Translations under genes and position numbers: made by a program
In this document: positions 53,949 to 63,011 of the stretch, piece by piece
How the letters are laid out: every line of letters begins with the position of its first letter
Numbering within the stretch: the first letter of the stretch is position 1
Notes under the pieces: generated by a model
Told to the model about the DNA's origin: nothing
The model's database searches: none
What the model saw: only the letters and a program-made list of their open reading frames with translations
Assembly (NCBI GenBank): GCA_017531845.1
Contig: JAFXKI010000010.1
Coordinates: forward strand, 124,001-188,000
Length of the DNA: 64,000 nt
From: Opitutales bacterium
GTDB lineage: Bacteria > Verrucomicrobiota > Verrucomicrobiia > Opitutales > UBA953
Reading direction: 5' to 3'

Positions 53949-56900
53949 ATGAATCCTGCAAAGACTGTTCTCGTTGCCCTCTCCCTCTCCGCATTTATTG
54001 TCGGTTGCTCCGATGAAAAAACAGCGGTGAAAGCGCCTGTGTCCTCCGCTGAAAAAAATTACGTTCTCGCGGAAAAAATCGCTTACGCGGACGCAGGTGT
54101 CGCACGTGAGAATTTTGACTTCGGCTGGCGCTTTGCCAAATTCGGCAAACACTCCGATTGCCTCGCCAAGCAGGAACCCGGCGCGCCCGCAGGTATTGCG
54201 ACCGCTTCGAGCGAACAGGCTCACAACCCCGCAGCAAACGCCTTTGACGGGAACGCAGAAACGCGCTGGTGCGCAGACGGGAACGGGAGCGCATCCCTCA
54301 CGGTAGATCTCGGGCGGCTTTGCGATGTCGCCACCATAAACATCCTTTGGGAAAAAGTCGCCAACTACCACTATAAAATCTCCGGCTCTTCAGACGGCAA
54401 AAATTGGACACCGCTTGTCAACAAAAGCGCGCAACCCTCCGCCGACAAAAAAACGCCCGAGCGCTTGGACACAAAAATCCGCTACGCCAAAATCGAAATC
54501 GAGCCTCCGCAAAAAAATGCTTGGGCAAGCATCCGCGAGTGGGAATTTTTTGACGGGAACGGCGCAAAAATCACGCCGGAAAACCCGAAAACCGGTCCCG
54601 CGCTGAAAGCTTACGAAGTCGCGTTTGACGATTCCGGTTGGCGCAAGCTCGACCTCCCGCACGATTGGGGCGTGGAAAGCCCGTTCCTCGCTTCCGAACC
54701 GAACCAGACCGGCTCGCTCCCGTGGAACGCCGTCGGCTGGTATCGCAAAGAATTTGACGTTCCCGCAGACAAATCCGGCAAAAAACTCTTTCTCGATTTC
54801 GACGGCGTCATGATGATGCCGCAGGTTTACGTGAACGGGAAACTCGCCGGCGAGTGGAAATACGGCTACTCGTCGTTCCGCGTCGACATTACGCCATTTC
54901 TCAAATTCGGCGAAAAAAATACCGTCGCCGTTCGTGCCGAAAACCTGCCGAATTCCACGCGCTGGTATCCCGGCGCGGGCATTTATCGCCACGTTTGGTT
55001 GGTCGAAAAAAATCCGACTTACATCGACTACAACGGCGTTTGGGTGAAAACGCCCGAAATTTCCGGCATCGAGCTCCGCGACGGCAAACGCTACGCGAAA
55101 ACGGCAACCGTTACCGTTGATACGAGCGTTGTTACCGATGTTAGCGTTCCCGGAGCAAAAATTCCTAAGGATTTTAACGTCGTCGTCGAAATCCTAAAAG
55201 ACGGCAAATTGCTTGCCGCCGCCGAAGGCACCGCCGCCAAACTCACGCTCAAAGACGTCGAGCTTTGGGATATCGAAAATCCCGCGCTCTACACGCTCGT
55301 AACAACGGTTCTCAAAGATGCCGAAGTCCCCGGAAAAGAAAATGCGTTCGTCAGATACGGCAAAGTCGTCGACCGCCAAGAAACCGCATTCGGCGTGCGC
55401 AAATCCGAATGGAAAGCCGACGGCTATTACCTGAACGAACGCCGCGTGCCGATTCAGGGCGTTTGCCAGCACCACGACCTCGGACCGCTCGGCGGTGCCG
55501 TCCACACACGCGCCATGGAACGCCAAATCGAAATTCTCAAAAGCTTCGGCGTGAACGCAATCCGCACTTCGCACAATCCGCCCGCGCCGGAATTGCTCGA
55601 CCTCTGCGACCGCATGGGCATTCTCGTTGACGACGAATTGCTCGACTGCTGGAAACACCTCAAAGAAGGCAAAACCAACGGCTACAATCTTTTCTGGGAA
55701 AACTGGCGGGAACGCGACGTGCGCAACTTTGTCATGCGCGACCGCAACCACCCGTCCGTCATCATGTGGTCCGTCGGGAACGAAATCGAAGAACAGCACT
55801 CCGCCGACGGTCCCGCGCTCGCGAAAGACCTCGTCGACCGCTTCCACCGCTACGACCCGACGCGCCCGACGACCATCGGCAGCAACGACATTCGCGCCTC
55901 CCGCACCAATTTCGGCAAGCAGTTCGACGTTTTCGGCTTCAACTACAAACCGAACAATTACACGGAATTTGCGACCAACAATCCGAACACGCCGTTCTAC
56001 GGTTCGGAAACCTGCTCGACCGTTTCTTCCCGCGGATTTTACTCGTTCCCGGTAAACGAAAAAGACTTTGAAACCGCCTTCTGGCGACGCAATTTCTGCG
56101 ACAGCCTCGCCGCCTGCCAAGTCAGCGACTACGCAATTTACGCAACCGGCTGGGGCTCGACGCCGGACATCGAATTCGGCGCCATCGAAGATCAGCCGCG
56201 CACTGCGGGGCAATTCGTTTGGACGGGCTTCGACTACCTCGGCGAACCGACTCCGTGGAACCTCGGCCGTCGTCCGGATACGGATTTTCGAGGAGCGTCC
56301 CCGGAAGAAATCGCTCGCCTGAAAAAGGAGATGGAAGAAATCCTCAAACACGGAACACCTTCCCGCAGCTCGTATTTCGGCATCGTCGATTTGTGCGGTT
56401 TCCGCAAAAACGTCGCTTGGCTCTGGCAATCCGAATGGCTGCCGAACGTGCCGATGGCGCACATTCTTCCGCACTGGAACTGGGAAGGTTCCCGCGAAGG
56501 CAAAACGACGCCCGTCTTCGTTTTCACGAGCGGCGATTCCGCAGAGCTTTTCCTGAACGGCAAATCCCTCGGCAAACGCACGAAGAAAAAAGGCGCGAAA
56601 ATCACGAACAAGGATTTGAACGGCGATCAGCGGGAACGCTTCCGCCTTACGTGGATGGACGTAAAATACGAGCCGGGAACGCTCGAGGTCGTCGCCTACA
56701 AAAACGGCAAGGAATGGGCACGCGACAAAGTCGAAACCACCGGCGCTCCCGCGGGCTTCAAGGCGGAAGCCGACCGCGCAACAATTCGCGGCGACGGGCG
56801 CGACCTTTCCTACATCACGATTTCCGTGACCGACGCGCAGGGACGCGTTGTCCCGACGGCGAAAAATTTCTTCAAATTCTCCGTGCGCGGGAACGCCGAA

Positions 56901-57083
56901 ATCGTCGGCGTTTGCAACGGCGACCCGACCGACCGCCTTTCGATGAAAGGCTCGGAAATGCGCGCATTCGCGGGCTTGGCTCAAGTTATTCTGCGCTCCA
57001 AGCGCGGCACGACCGGCGAAGCCGAACTCACCGTCGACGGCGGCGAACTCGGCACGCAAACGCTCAAAATCAACGTGAAATAA
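53949..57083 (+). CDS. Beta-galactosidase lipoprotein, glycoside hydrolase family 2, with F5/8 discoidin-like domain
   Basis: This 1044-aa product begins with a lipobox signal (LSAFIVGC, Cys20). A discoidin-type carbohydrate-binding domain follows at ~75-200 (ASSEQAHNPAANAFDGNAET, TRWCADGNGSASLTVDLG). Then come the GH2 sugar-binding jelly roll (LPHDWGVESPF, FDGVMMMPQVYVNGK), the Ig-like domain and the TIM barrel. In the barrel, RTSHNPPAPELLDLCDRMG and NHPSVIMWSVGNEIEEQ hold the acid/base Glu, and FYGSETCSTV holds the nucleophile Glu. C-terminal beta domains follow (NGKSLGKRTKKKGAK, VPTAKNFFKFSV). It should cleave beta-galactosides at the cell surface or in the periplasm. With GH35 and the esterases it suggests glycan foraging. 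It is divergent from ilvA. Confidence 0.94.
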   Translation: MNPAKTVLVALSLSAFIVGCSDEKTAVKAPVSSAEKNYVLAEKIAYADAGVARENFDFGWRFAKFGKHSDCLAKQEPGAPAGIATASSEQAHNPAANAFDGNAETRWCADGNGSASLTVDLGRLCDVATINILWEKVANYHYKISGSSDGKNWTPLVNKSAQPSADKKTPERLDTKIRYAKIEIEPPQKNAWASIREWEFFDGNGAKITPENPKTGPALKAYEVAFDDSGWRKLDLPHDWGVESPFLASEPNQTGSLPWNAVGWYRKEFDVPADKSGKKLFLDFDGVMMMPQVYVNGKLAGEWKYGYSSFRVDITPFLKFGEKNTVAVRAENLPNSTRWYPGAGIYRHVWLVEKNPTYIDYNGVWVKTPEISGIELRDGKRYAKTATVTVDTSVVTDVSVPGAKIPKDFNVVVEILKDGKLLAAAEGTAAKLTLKDVELWDIENPALYTLVTTVLKDAEVPGKENAFVRYGKVVDRQETAFGVRKSEWKADGYYLNERRVPIQGVCQHHDLGPLGGAVHTRAMERQIEILKSFGVNAIRTSHNPPAPELLDLCDRMGILVDDELLDCWKHLKEGKTNGYNLFWENWRERDVRNFVMRDRNHPSVIMWSVGNEIEEQHSADGPALAKDLVDRFHRYDPTRPTTIGSNDIRASRTNFGKQFDVFGFNYKPNNYTEFATNNPNTPFYGSETCSTVSSRGFYSFPVNEKDFETAFWRRNFCDSLAACQVSDYAIYATGWGSTPDIEFGAIEDQPRTAGQFVWTGFDYLGEPTPWNLGRRPDTDFRGASPEEIARLKKEMEEILKHGTPSRSSYFGIVDLCGFRKNVAWLWQSEWLPNVPMAHILPHWNWEGSREGKTTPVFVFTSGDSAELFLNGKSLGKRTKKKGAKITNKDLNGDQRERFRLTWMDVKYEPGTLEVVAYKNGKEWARDKVETTGAPAGFKAEADRATIRGDGRDLSYITISVTDAQGRVVPTAKNFFKFSVRGNAEIVGVCNGDPTDRLSMKGSEMRAFAGLAQVILRSKRGTTGEAELTVDGGELGTQTLKINVK

Positions 57084-57117
57084 ATTTTGACCACGGAATC
57101 CACAGAAAATCTACAGG

Positions 57118-57140
57118 AGAACAGGCATCTTGCCTGTTCT
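57118..57140 (+). terminator. Hairpin downstream of the GH2 gene
   Basis: AGAACAGGCA-TCT-TGCCTGTTCT is a perfect 10-bp stem 35 nt past the GH2 stop. A weak U-rich run follows. It is the first of three hairpins in the 267-nt gap 57084-57350. Confidence 0.6.
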
Positions 57141-57208
57141 TTCTGTAAAAAAAAGAAACACGAATCACGCGAATTTCCACGAAGAGTTCTTCCTTTTAAG
57201 AAAGAAAA

Positions 57209-57227
57209 AACAGCCGAGACGGCTGTT
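57209..57227. repeat. Second intergenic hairpin
   Basis: AACAGCCG-AGA-CGGCTGTT, preceded by an A-run (a U-run on the minus strand). It resembles the first hairpin in layout. A stretch at ~57154-57186 (CACGAATCACGCGAATTTCC and flanks) resembles a piece of the dispersed intergenic repeat. Confidence 0.55.
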
Positions 57228-57295
57228 CTCCCTTAATAAAAGACCACAAAATTCACGAAAAAAAATTGAGCGCGACATAGATGAGAAGTTAAAAA

Positions 57296-57327
57296 AAAGA
57301 AGACGGCAATTGCTTGCCGTCTTCTTT
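57296..57327. terminator. Terminator behind the catalase gene
   Basis: AAAGAAGACGGCAA (57296-57309) pairs perfectly with TTGCCGTCTTCTTT (57314-57327). An A-run lies before it, giving U-runs for the catalase transcript (stop 57351). Confidence 0.85.
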
Positions 57328-57350
57328 CTTTGTGAAAACTCCACTACGTT

Positions 57351-58862
57351 TTAAGCGCAACGCGTGGCGTGAAGGCGTTCGGGTTCGCTCATTGCGGCGA
57401 GTTCTTCGACTTTTTTAATGTCGAGGCCGAGCGCGTTCGCAATGCGCGTCCCGTAATCTTTGTCCGCCAAATAGCAGTGCGCGGCGTGGCGGTATTTGAC
57501 GTTTTCGGTAACGGGCGCAATGTCTGCCGCCGTGTTTGAAATCAGAAGCTGTTTCTTATCTTCCGTCATCAGGCGGAACAAGTCGCCGGCTTGGTAGAAG
57601 CAATCGTCCGTCTTGTCGTCGTAAGGGCTGTGATGGTCAATATCGCCGTCAACCTTCATTTTCGGCGGACGAACGCTTGCATCGCTTTCCCATTCGCCGA
57701 AGCCGTTGGGCGCGTAGCCTTTAGTTGCGCCGGCGTTCCCGTCGACTCGCATAAATCCGTCGCGATGATAGGAATGCATCGGGCAACGCGCCTGATTGAC
57801 CGGAATCTGGTCGTGATTGACGCCGAGGCGGTAGCGTTGCGCGTCGCCGTAGGAGAACAGGCGACCCTGTAGCAATTTATCCGGCGAAAAGCCGATTCCG
57901 GGAACGACGTGCGCGGGCGCGAACGCCGCCTGCTCGACATCGGCGAAATAATTTTCCGGATTACGGTTCAGCTCAAGCGTGCCGACTTCAATCAGCGGGA
58001 ACGTTTTCTGGCTCCACGTTTTCGTAATATCAAACGGATTTTCCTTATAATTTTTCGCCTGTTCTTCCGTCATGATTTGGAAGAAGAGCCGCCAGCGCGG
58101 GAAGTCGCCTCGTTCAATTGCGTCAAACAAATCGCGCTGATGGCTTTCTCGGTCGGACGCGATGATTTTCGCAGCTTCCTCGTTTGTCAGGTTTTTAATG
58201 CCCTGTTGTGTTTTAAAGTGGAACTTCACCCAAAAACGCGTTCCCGCCGCATTGACGAGGCTGTAGGTGTGGCTGCCGAAACCGTGCATGTGGCGATAGC
58301 TCGCGGGAATGCCGCGGTCGGACATCACAACGGTGATCTGGTGAAGCGCTTCCGGAAGCATCGTCCAAAAATCCCAGTTGTTTTGCGGCGAGCGCAAATT
58401 TGTTTTCGGGTCGCGCTTCACGGCGTGATTCAAATCCGGGAACTGGAGCGGATCGCGAATAAAGAAGACCGGCGTGTTGTTGCCGACCAAATCCCAGTTG
58501 CCTTCTTCGGTGTAGAATTTGATCGCAAAGCCGCGAATATCGCGCTCCGCATCCGCCGCGCCGCGTTCGCCGGCGACCGTCGAAAAACGCACGAAAACGT
58601 CCGTCTTTTTGCCGATTTCGGAAAAAAGTTTCGCGCAGGTATACTGCGTAACGTCGTGCGTTGTCGTAAACGTGCCGAAGGCACCGCTACCCTTGGCGTG
58701 CATGCGCCGCTCGGGAATAACTTCGCGGTCGAAATGCGCGAGCTTTTCCATCAGCCACACGTCCTGCATCATAATCGGACCGCGCGAGCCCGCAGTCTGC
58801 GAGTGAATGTTGTCGGAAACCGGAGCTCCGACCTCGTTGGTGAGTTTATTTTGTTTTTTCAT
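57351..58862 (-). CDS. katA: Haem catalase, small-subunit monofunctional type
   Basis: This 503-aa enzyme dismutates hydrogen peroxide. The active-site His is in [16 protein letters not shown], the distal Asn in [13 protein letters not shown], and the proximal Tyr in [23 protein letters not shown], which binds haem. The size places it with small-subunit catalases (KatA type). No signal peptide is present, so it is cytoplasmic. The upstream region has a sigma70-like promoter overlapped by palindromes, suggesting peroxide- or metal-responsive repression. It stands alone between two terminators. Catalase suits an organism meeting oxygen or host oxidants. Confidence 0.96.
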   Translation of the reverse strand: MKKQNKLTNEVGAPVSDNIHSQTAGSRGPIMMQDVWLMEKLAHFDREVIPERRMHAKGSGAFGTFTTTHDVTQYTCAKLFSEIGKKTDVFVRFSTVAGERGAADAERDIRGFAIKFYTEEGNWDLVGNNTPVFFIRDPLQFPDLNHAVKRDPKTNLRSPQNNWDFWTMLPEALHQITVVMSDRGIPASYRHMHGFGSHTYSLVNAAGTRFWVKFHFKTQQGIKNLTNEEAAKIIASDRESHQRDLFDAIERGDFPRWRLFFQIMTEEQAKNYKENPFDITKTWSQKTFPLIEVGTLELNRNPENYFADVEQAAFAPAHVVPGIGFSPDKLLQGRLFSYGDAQRYRLGVNHDQIPVNQARCPMHSYHRDGFMRVDGNAGATKGYAPNGFGEWESDASVRPPKMKVDGDIDHHSPYDDKTDDCFYQAGDLFRLMTEDKKQLLISNTAADIAPVTENVKYRHAAHCYLADKDYGTRIANALGLDIKKVEELAAMSEPERLHATRCA

Positions 58863-58900
58863 ATTTTTTATTCTGTGTTTATTTTTTAATAACCACTAAA

Positions 58901-58939
58901 ATTGTAAGCATTACAAAAATAAAATGTAAAGCGTTTTAC
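58901..58939 (-). promoter_or_regulatory. Catalase promoter with palindromic operators
   Basis: On the minus strand -35 TTTACA (58925-58930), 18 nt, -10 TACAAT (58901-58906). A perfect palindrome TTGTAAGCATTACAA (58902-58916) covers the -10, and GTAAAGCGTTTTAC (58926-58939), with 5-bp arms, overlaps the -35. The first resembles a PerR/Fur-family box in size and composition. Confidence 0.55.
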
Positions 58940-58977
58940 CTCACTTAATAAAGCGTTCCCGAGAAAAAAATCGGAGA

Positions 58978-59012
58978 AAAACGTTCCCGCGCTCAAGTGG
59001 CGGGAACGTTTT
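58978..59012. terminator. Inverted motif pair around the stop codon of the 736-aa gene
   Basis: AAAACGTTCCCGC (58978-58990) and GCGGGAACGTTTT (59000-59012) form a perfect 13-bp stem with a 9-nt loop that holds the stop codon. Two complete motif copies face each other, and a short U-run follows on the minus strand. Confidence 0.75.
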
Positions 59013-61203
59013 GCGTGTCGGCAGGAAGCTCCGCCGGCGGCTCACAAGGCTGCGTCCACCGCCACACGCCGAATGCAAGCCCCGCGATCAACAAAATCGC
59101 GATTGCGATTTTTCCCCACGGAAACGGCTTCCGGCGAAACGGATCCGCGCGGGAAATTTTCGCGCCTTTCGGCTTTTGCGGCATTTCGGTAAACGCTTTT
59201 CCGAGCGGAATATTGATTTTAACGTTCCCGTTTACCGCCCACCCGTTGGCTTCGAGAATCGGACCAAGCGAGCGACGGCGAAGCTTCATCGCCGCAAGTA
59301 ACATCGACGGTGCCGAAATCACCAAAATCACCGCCAGCACCACCAAAACCATTTGCCACGGTGCGAGAGCGAGAAAGCTCCCGAGCGCGACGGAAAGAGC
59401 AGCGCCGATAGCACCGAGCGCCAAGCCGATGGCGGCAAAAATGCCGGCAAATTTCGCTACGTCAAACGCAGGTTTCGCCGCGCCCGGCGTTCCCGCCGCA
59501 GGAGCCGTTGTCGCCTTTGACAAAGCCGTTCCCGCGCCGCCGCTCAGATCCGCGTCCACTTTCTTTTCGCGTGAAGCCGCAAAATTTTCAATCTGCGTTT
59601 CTACGAATTTGGCAACTTTGCGATACGGCGTCCAAAACGCTTCGCGGACGGAAATCGGGTTTTCGATGATTTTGACGATTTTCGCGTCCCAGTCGTCGCC
59701 CTTTTTGTCGTAAAAAACACCGTTGCGCCCTACATAGAGCGAGCGCGCATCACCATCACCGAACATTGCAACAATCGTCATTTTTTCGCCGCCTTTTTTG
59801 CGCGTGCATTCGCAATACGCGAGGCAACAGTTGGATTTTGAGGCGAGCGCGGAATGCGTTCCCGTATTTTCGACACGGATACACAGCGAGCAAGTGCGGC
59901 GGTCCATGTAAAGCTTTCCGACAAGAAACGCCGTTGTCGAAGAATCGCGCTTGTAAAATTCGGCAAACGAAACGAAGTTCCGCAAAATCACCGCCAAGTC
60001 CCGCGAGTAACGGCAAAGTTTTTCCGCCTCGGACAAAGCGGCGCGCAAGGGTTTTTCCGCCGAGTCCTTTTCAAAAAGCGGAGCGGTTTTTTCGACAAAA
60101 TTTCCGGAAACGATTTCGTCCAGCTTTTCCGACGGGAACGCATCTGCGCCGCCCGCCGGCTTCGCCGTGAGCCAAGCTTCATACGGCGCGAGCAAAGCGG
60201 AAATTTTTCGCCAAAGCGTTTCGGAAAGCGCCGTCGGTTTTTCCGTCGCGGGAACGCCGAATTTTGAAAGTGCGGGCAACAAAGTTTTTTCCGTAAACGA
60301 AGCAATCGCAGGCGCCCACGCAGGATTTACGCCGCTCGCAAGCGGAAGTTCCGGCTCTTTGACACTCGCCGAGATGCGTGCAAGCGGGAACGTTTCAGAT
60401 GCCGCTACCGATATTTCCGTTCCCGCCGCAATGGCGGCAAAATCGGCATCAGACGGATTCAATTTCGCCGTCGCGGCCTCGTCGTATCCCGCCAAACGCG
60501 TGCGCGCGAAGAAATCCTCCGCCTTGCCGCGAATTTTCACAAACGCGGAAAACGCGTCCGCCGTTCCCGCGCCGAGCGGAAGAATTTTTTCGGAATCCGC
60601 ATCGGCGACAGCCCGCCATGCAAGAACGTCTGCGGCGTTTTTGACAAAATCCGCAATTTGGGCCGCCGTCACGCCCTTTTCTCCGGAAGCGTCCGCGCTC
60701 CCGCCTGTGGCGGCGACGGCGTTGCGGAGAAAATCCGCAAGCGCGGCATCTTCTCCGGCACAGGCGGGAACGAGAACGCCGTCGCCGTTGAACGCCTGCG
60801 CGTCAAATGTTTTCTCCGAAGCCTCGACATCGGCGAGAGAAAGCCTTCCCGCCGACGTTTTGCCGAGATGTTCCAAAATATTTTTTACCGTTTGCAAAAG
60901 CGGGCTCGTCGCAACAATCGCGCTCAGCGGCACGGAATCTTTTCCCGCAAAAAATGCGGAAAAGTCCGCAAGGTTTTCCCGGACAAATCTCACGGCGGAA
61001 AGAATTTCGGGAACGCGAATGCGCCCGTCCGCATCAGTGTCCAACAAGTTCAGCGTGCGCGGATCAAATTCCTGCCCGGCGACAGGCATGCTCAGCGCGA
61101 CCCACCATTTCGGGTCCAAAGTTTCTACGGCGGCGAGGTCTTCCGGGGTTTCAATGCGAAGCTGCGCGGCTCCGCCCCGGCAAAAGAAATAGTAGTTAGA
61201 CAT
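58993..61203 (-). CDS. Unknown membrane protein with EF-hand loop and CxxC cluster
   Basis: I do not recognise this 736-aa protein. Residues 55-66 (DTDADGRIRVPE) form a complete EF-hand calcium loop, but no second hand is evident. The middle is an Ala-rich, mostly helical region. Near residues ~440-475 lies a cysteine cluster (CSLCIRVENTG, then NCCLAYCECTRKKGG) that could bind metal. Residues ~590-655 and ~700-720 contain about three hydrophobic helices, and the C-terminal ~12 residues after the last helix are Pro-rich. No signal peptide is seen, so most of the protein should face the cytoplasm. Its promoter region holds a dispersed repeat. Function open. Confidence 0.72.
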   Translation of the reverse strand: MSNYYFFCRGGAAQLRIETPEDLAAVETLDPKWWVALSMPVAGQEFDPRTLNLLDTDADGRIRVPEILSAVRFVRENLADFSAFFAGKDSVPLSAIVATSPLLQTVKNILEHLGKTSAGRLSLADVEASEKTFDAQAFNGDGVLVPACAGEDAALADFLRNAVAATGGSADASGEKGVTAAQIADFVKNAADVLAWRAVADADSEKILPLGAGTADAFSAFVKIRGKAEDFFARTRLAGYDEAATAKLNPSDADFAAIAAGTEISVAASETFPLARISASVKEPELPLASGVNPAWAPAIASFTEKTLLPALSKFGVPATEKPTALSETLWRKISALLAPYEAWLTAKPAGGADAFPSEKLDEIVSGNFVEKTAPLFEKDSAEKPLRAALSEAEKLCRYSRDLAVILRNFVSFAEFYKRDSSTTAFLVGKLYMDRRTCSLCIRVENTGTHSALASKSNCCLAYCECTRKKGGEKMTIVAMFGDGDARSLYVGRNGVFYDKKGDDWDAKIVKIIENPISVREAFWTPYRKVAKFVETQIENFAASREKKVDADLSGGAGTALSKATTAPAAGTPGAAKPAFDVAKFAGIFAAIGLALGAIGAALSVALGSFLALAPWQMVLVVLAVILVISAPSMLLAAMKLRRRSLGPILEANGWAVNGNVKINIPLGKAFTEMPQKPKGAKISRADPFRRKPFPWGKIAIAILLIAGLAFGVWRWTQPCEPPAELPADTQNVPAT

Positions 61204-61276
61204 AGCTAAAAGATAGCTTCGAAAAAAACGCCTTGAAAGCGAAAAAAATCCGCAAATCTCACCAATTACACAAAAG

Positions 61277-61444
61277 AATCTCGCGCAAAGACGCGAAGTC
61301 GCAAAGTTTTTTTGCGGTTTATTTTTCCCGCAGATAAAACAGATATTCGCAGATGTCCCGATTTCATCTTTGCGTTATCATTCGTGAATATTCGTGTTTA
61401 TTCGTGGTTCCTTTTTTACCTTTTTAAAAACTTAGCGGCTTTGC
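61277..61444 (+). repeat. Dispersed intergenic repeat, copy B (168 bp)
   Basis: This is about 90% identical to 18991-19161 in the same orientation. It occupies the middle of the 484-nt gap between the 736-aa gene and lepB. The rest of that gap (61445-61687) is AT-rich with TTAACT/CTTAAC runs and no gene-like frame; I see nothing else definite in it. Confidence 0.85.
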
Positions 61445-61687
61445 ACGAGAGTCGGGTTTATCGAAAAAAACTCCGACGAGAACTATGTTCCCGCCGGAGC
61501 GTTATAACTGACTTAACTATTTAACTTCTCTCTCTGTCTCAATTAACCTCTAAACTAACTTAACCAAATACACAAAAGAAGCGTCGCCCGGAAAAATTTT
61601 GTCTGAACTTTTTTCTGCGCCGCGCTCTCCGTTCTTTTTTGATTTTTCTTCTAAAACGTTCCTGCGGCGGCTATTGTTTTGCGCAAG

Positions 61688-62980
61688 ATGTTTTTTTCCG
61701 GAAAATCCGACAAAGACCTGCGCAAGCAGGCGGAAAACCTGCTCGCCTCCGCAGAAAAAGTCCTGCGATACCGCGGCGACCTTTTCGACGAAGCGGAGCG
61801 GGAACGCTTTGATGCCGCCGTTGCCGATCTCCGCTCCGCCGCCAAAGAAACGCCGCTTGATGCCGAAGCACTCAAAGCCCGCGCCGACGTGCTCAATGCC
61901 GTTTTGCAGGAACTTGGCGGAACGATTTTCCCGCAGAAAAAAATCCCCGAATGGGTCGAGCTCATTGTCGTCGCGGCGATTCTTGCCGGAGGGATTCGCG
62001 CATTTTTTATCCAGCCGTTTAAAATCCCGACCAATTCCATGTTCCCGACGTACAACGGAATGACGACGGAAATTTGCAATGGCGAAGAAAGCGTGCTTTC
62101 AAGGTGGGCGGAACGGATTTTCCGCAGTGCCTCTTTTTACGAAATAAAATCTCCGGCAAGCGGAGAAGTCCTAATCCCTCTGCGCCGCGACGCGGGAACG
62201 CGAGCGCTGACGCTTCTGCCGCCGGAAAAAGAAATGACTGCCGGATCGGTCATCTCGCCCGGAAAAGATATTTATCGGCTCTACGTCGGCGGGAACGCCG
62301 TACCTGTTCCCGTGCCGCGAGATTTTTCGCTCAATTCGGTTTTGCTCAAAACATTTTTCCCGGAAACGGAAAAAGAAAATACGCCCGAAACTTTTCGCTG
62401 GAGAAACGTTTTTAAAAACGGACAAATTACGATTTTGCCCGACGGCACGCCCGCGCTCCGCACCGGAAAAACCGTTCGCGCAGGAGAAAATTTGCTCAAC
62501 TTTAAAGTTCTCGGCGGCGACATGGTTCTCGTCAACCGCGCAAAATATCATTTCTTCGAGCCCGAGCGCGGCGATCCGTTTGTTTTCCGCACGCACCGTA
62601 TTCCCGGGCTGAACAACGTGGAACTTTACTACATCAAGCGCTTGGCGGGCGTGCCCGGAGACGTTTTGCGCGTCGACAACGGAAAACTTCTCCTCAACGG
62701 CGTTCCCGCCGACTCGGCAGAAGCCTTTGTAAAAAACAATACGCCGCTTTCCGCCGAGAATTATTACGGCTACTTCCCGACGAGCGGCGCGCCCTCGATT
62801 CACAGCTGGCAACTCACGAGAGATTTCCGCGTTCCCGAAGGATTTTTCTACGCCCTCGGCGACAATTCCTCCAACAGCTACGATTCACGCGGCTGGGGCG
62901 GCGTTCCCGCCGAAGACGTCGTCGGCTCCGCACTCTTTATTTTGTATCCGTTCTCGTCCCGCTGGGGCTTGGCGGAATAG
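61688..62980 (+). CDS. lepB: Signal peptidase I
   Basis: The ATG at 61688 is used; three codons upstream lies only a TTG. The 430-aa inner-membrane enzyme removes signal peptides from exported proteins. A cytoplasmic helical head (~1-95) precedes one membrane helix (VELIVVAAILAGGIRAFFI). The catalytic Ser lies in KIPTNSMFPT and the Lys in YYIKRLAGVPGDVLRVD. The conserved GDNSSNSYDSRGWG is near the end. It is longer than E. coli LepB (324 aa) because of the head and an insert between the Ser and Lys boxes (~120-260). hemD follows 31 nt later on the same strand, so they may be co-transcribed. The autotransporters and exported enzymes here would be substrates. Confidence 0.94.
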   Translation: MFFSGKSDKDLRKQAENLLASAEKVLRYRGDLFDEAERERFDAAVADLRSAAKETPLDAEALKARADVLNAVLQELGGTIFPQKKIPEWVELIVVAAILAGGIRAFFIQPFKIPTNSMFPTYNGMTTEICNGEESVLSRWAERIFRSASFYEIKSPASGEVLIPLRRDAGTRALTLLPPEKEMTAGSVISPGKDIYRLYVGGNAVPVPVPRDFSLNSVLLKTFFPETEKENTPETFRWRNVFKNGQITILPDGTPALRTGKTVRAGENLLNFKVLGGDMVLVNRAKYHFFEPERGDPFVFRTHRIPGLNNVELYYIKRLAGVPGDVLRVDNGKLLLNGVPADSAEAFVKNNTPLSAENYYGYFPTSGAPSIHSWQLTRDFRVPEGFFYALGDNSSNSYDSRGWGGVPAEDVVGSALFILYPFSSRWGLAE

Positions 62981-63011
62981 AACCGTTTTTTTTCGCTTTA
63001 ATTTTTTTGCT

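Noticed and set aside
55194-57059. A 621-codon minus-strand frame opposite the GH2 gene
   Set aside because: It is a shadow of the GH2 gene, which has full family motifs on the plus strand.
61445-61687. A riboswitch or small gene before lepB
   Set aside because: The sequence is AT-rich with simple repeats, and I could find no conserved aptamer pattern or plausible frame.
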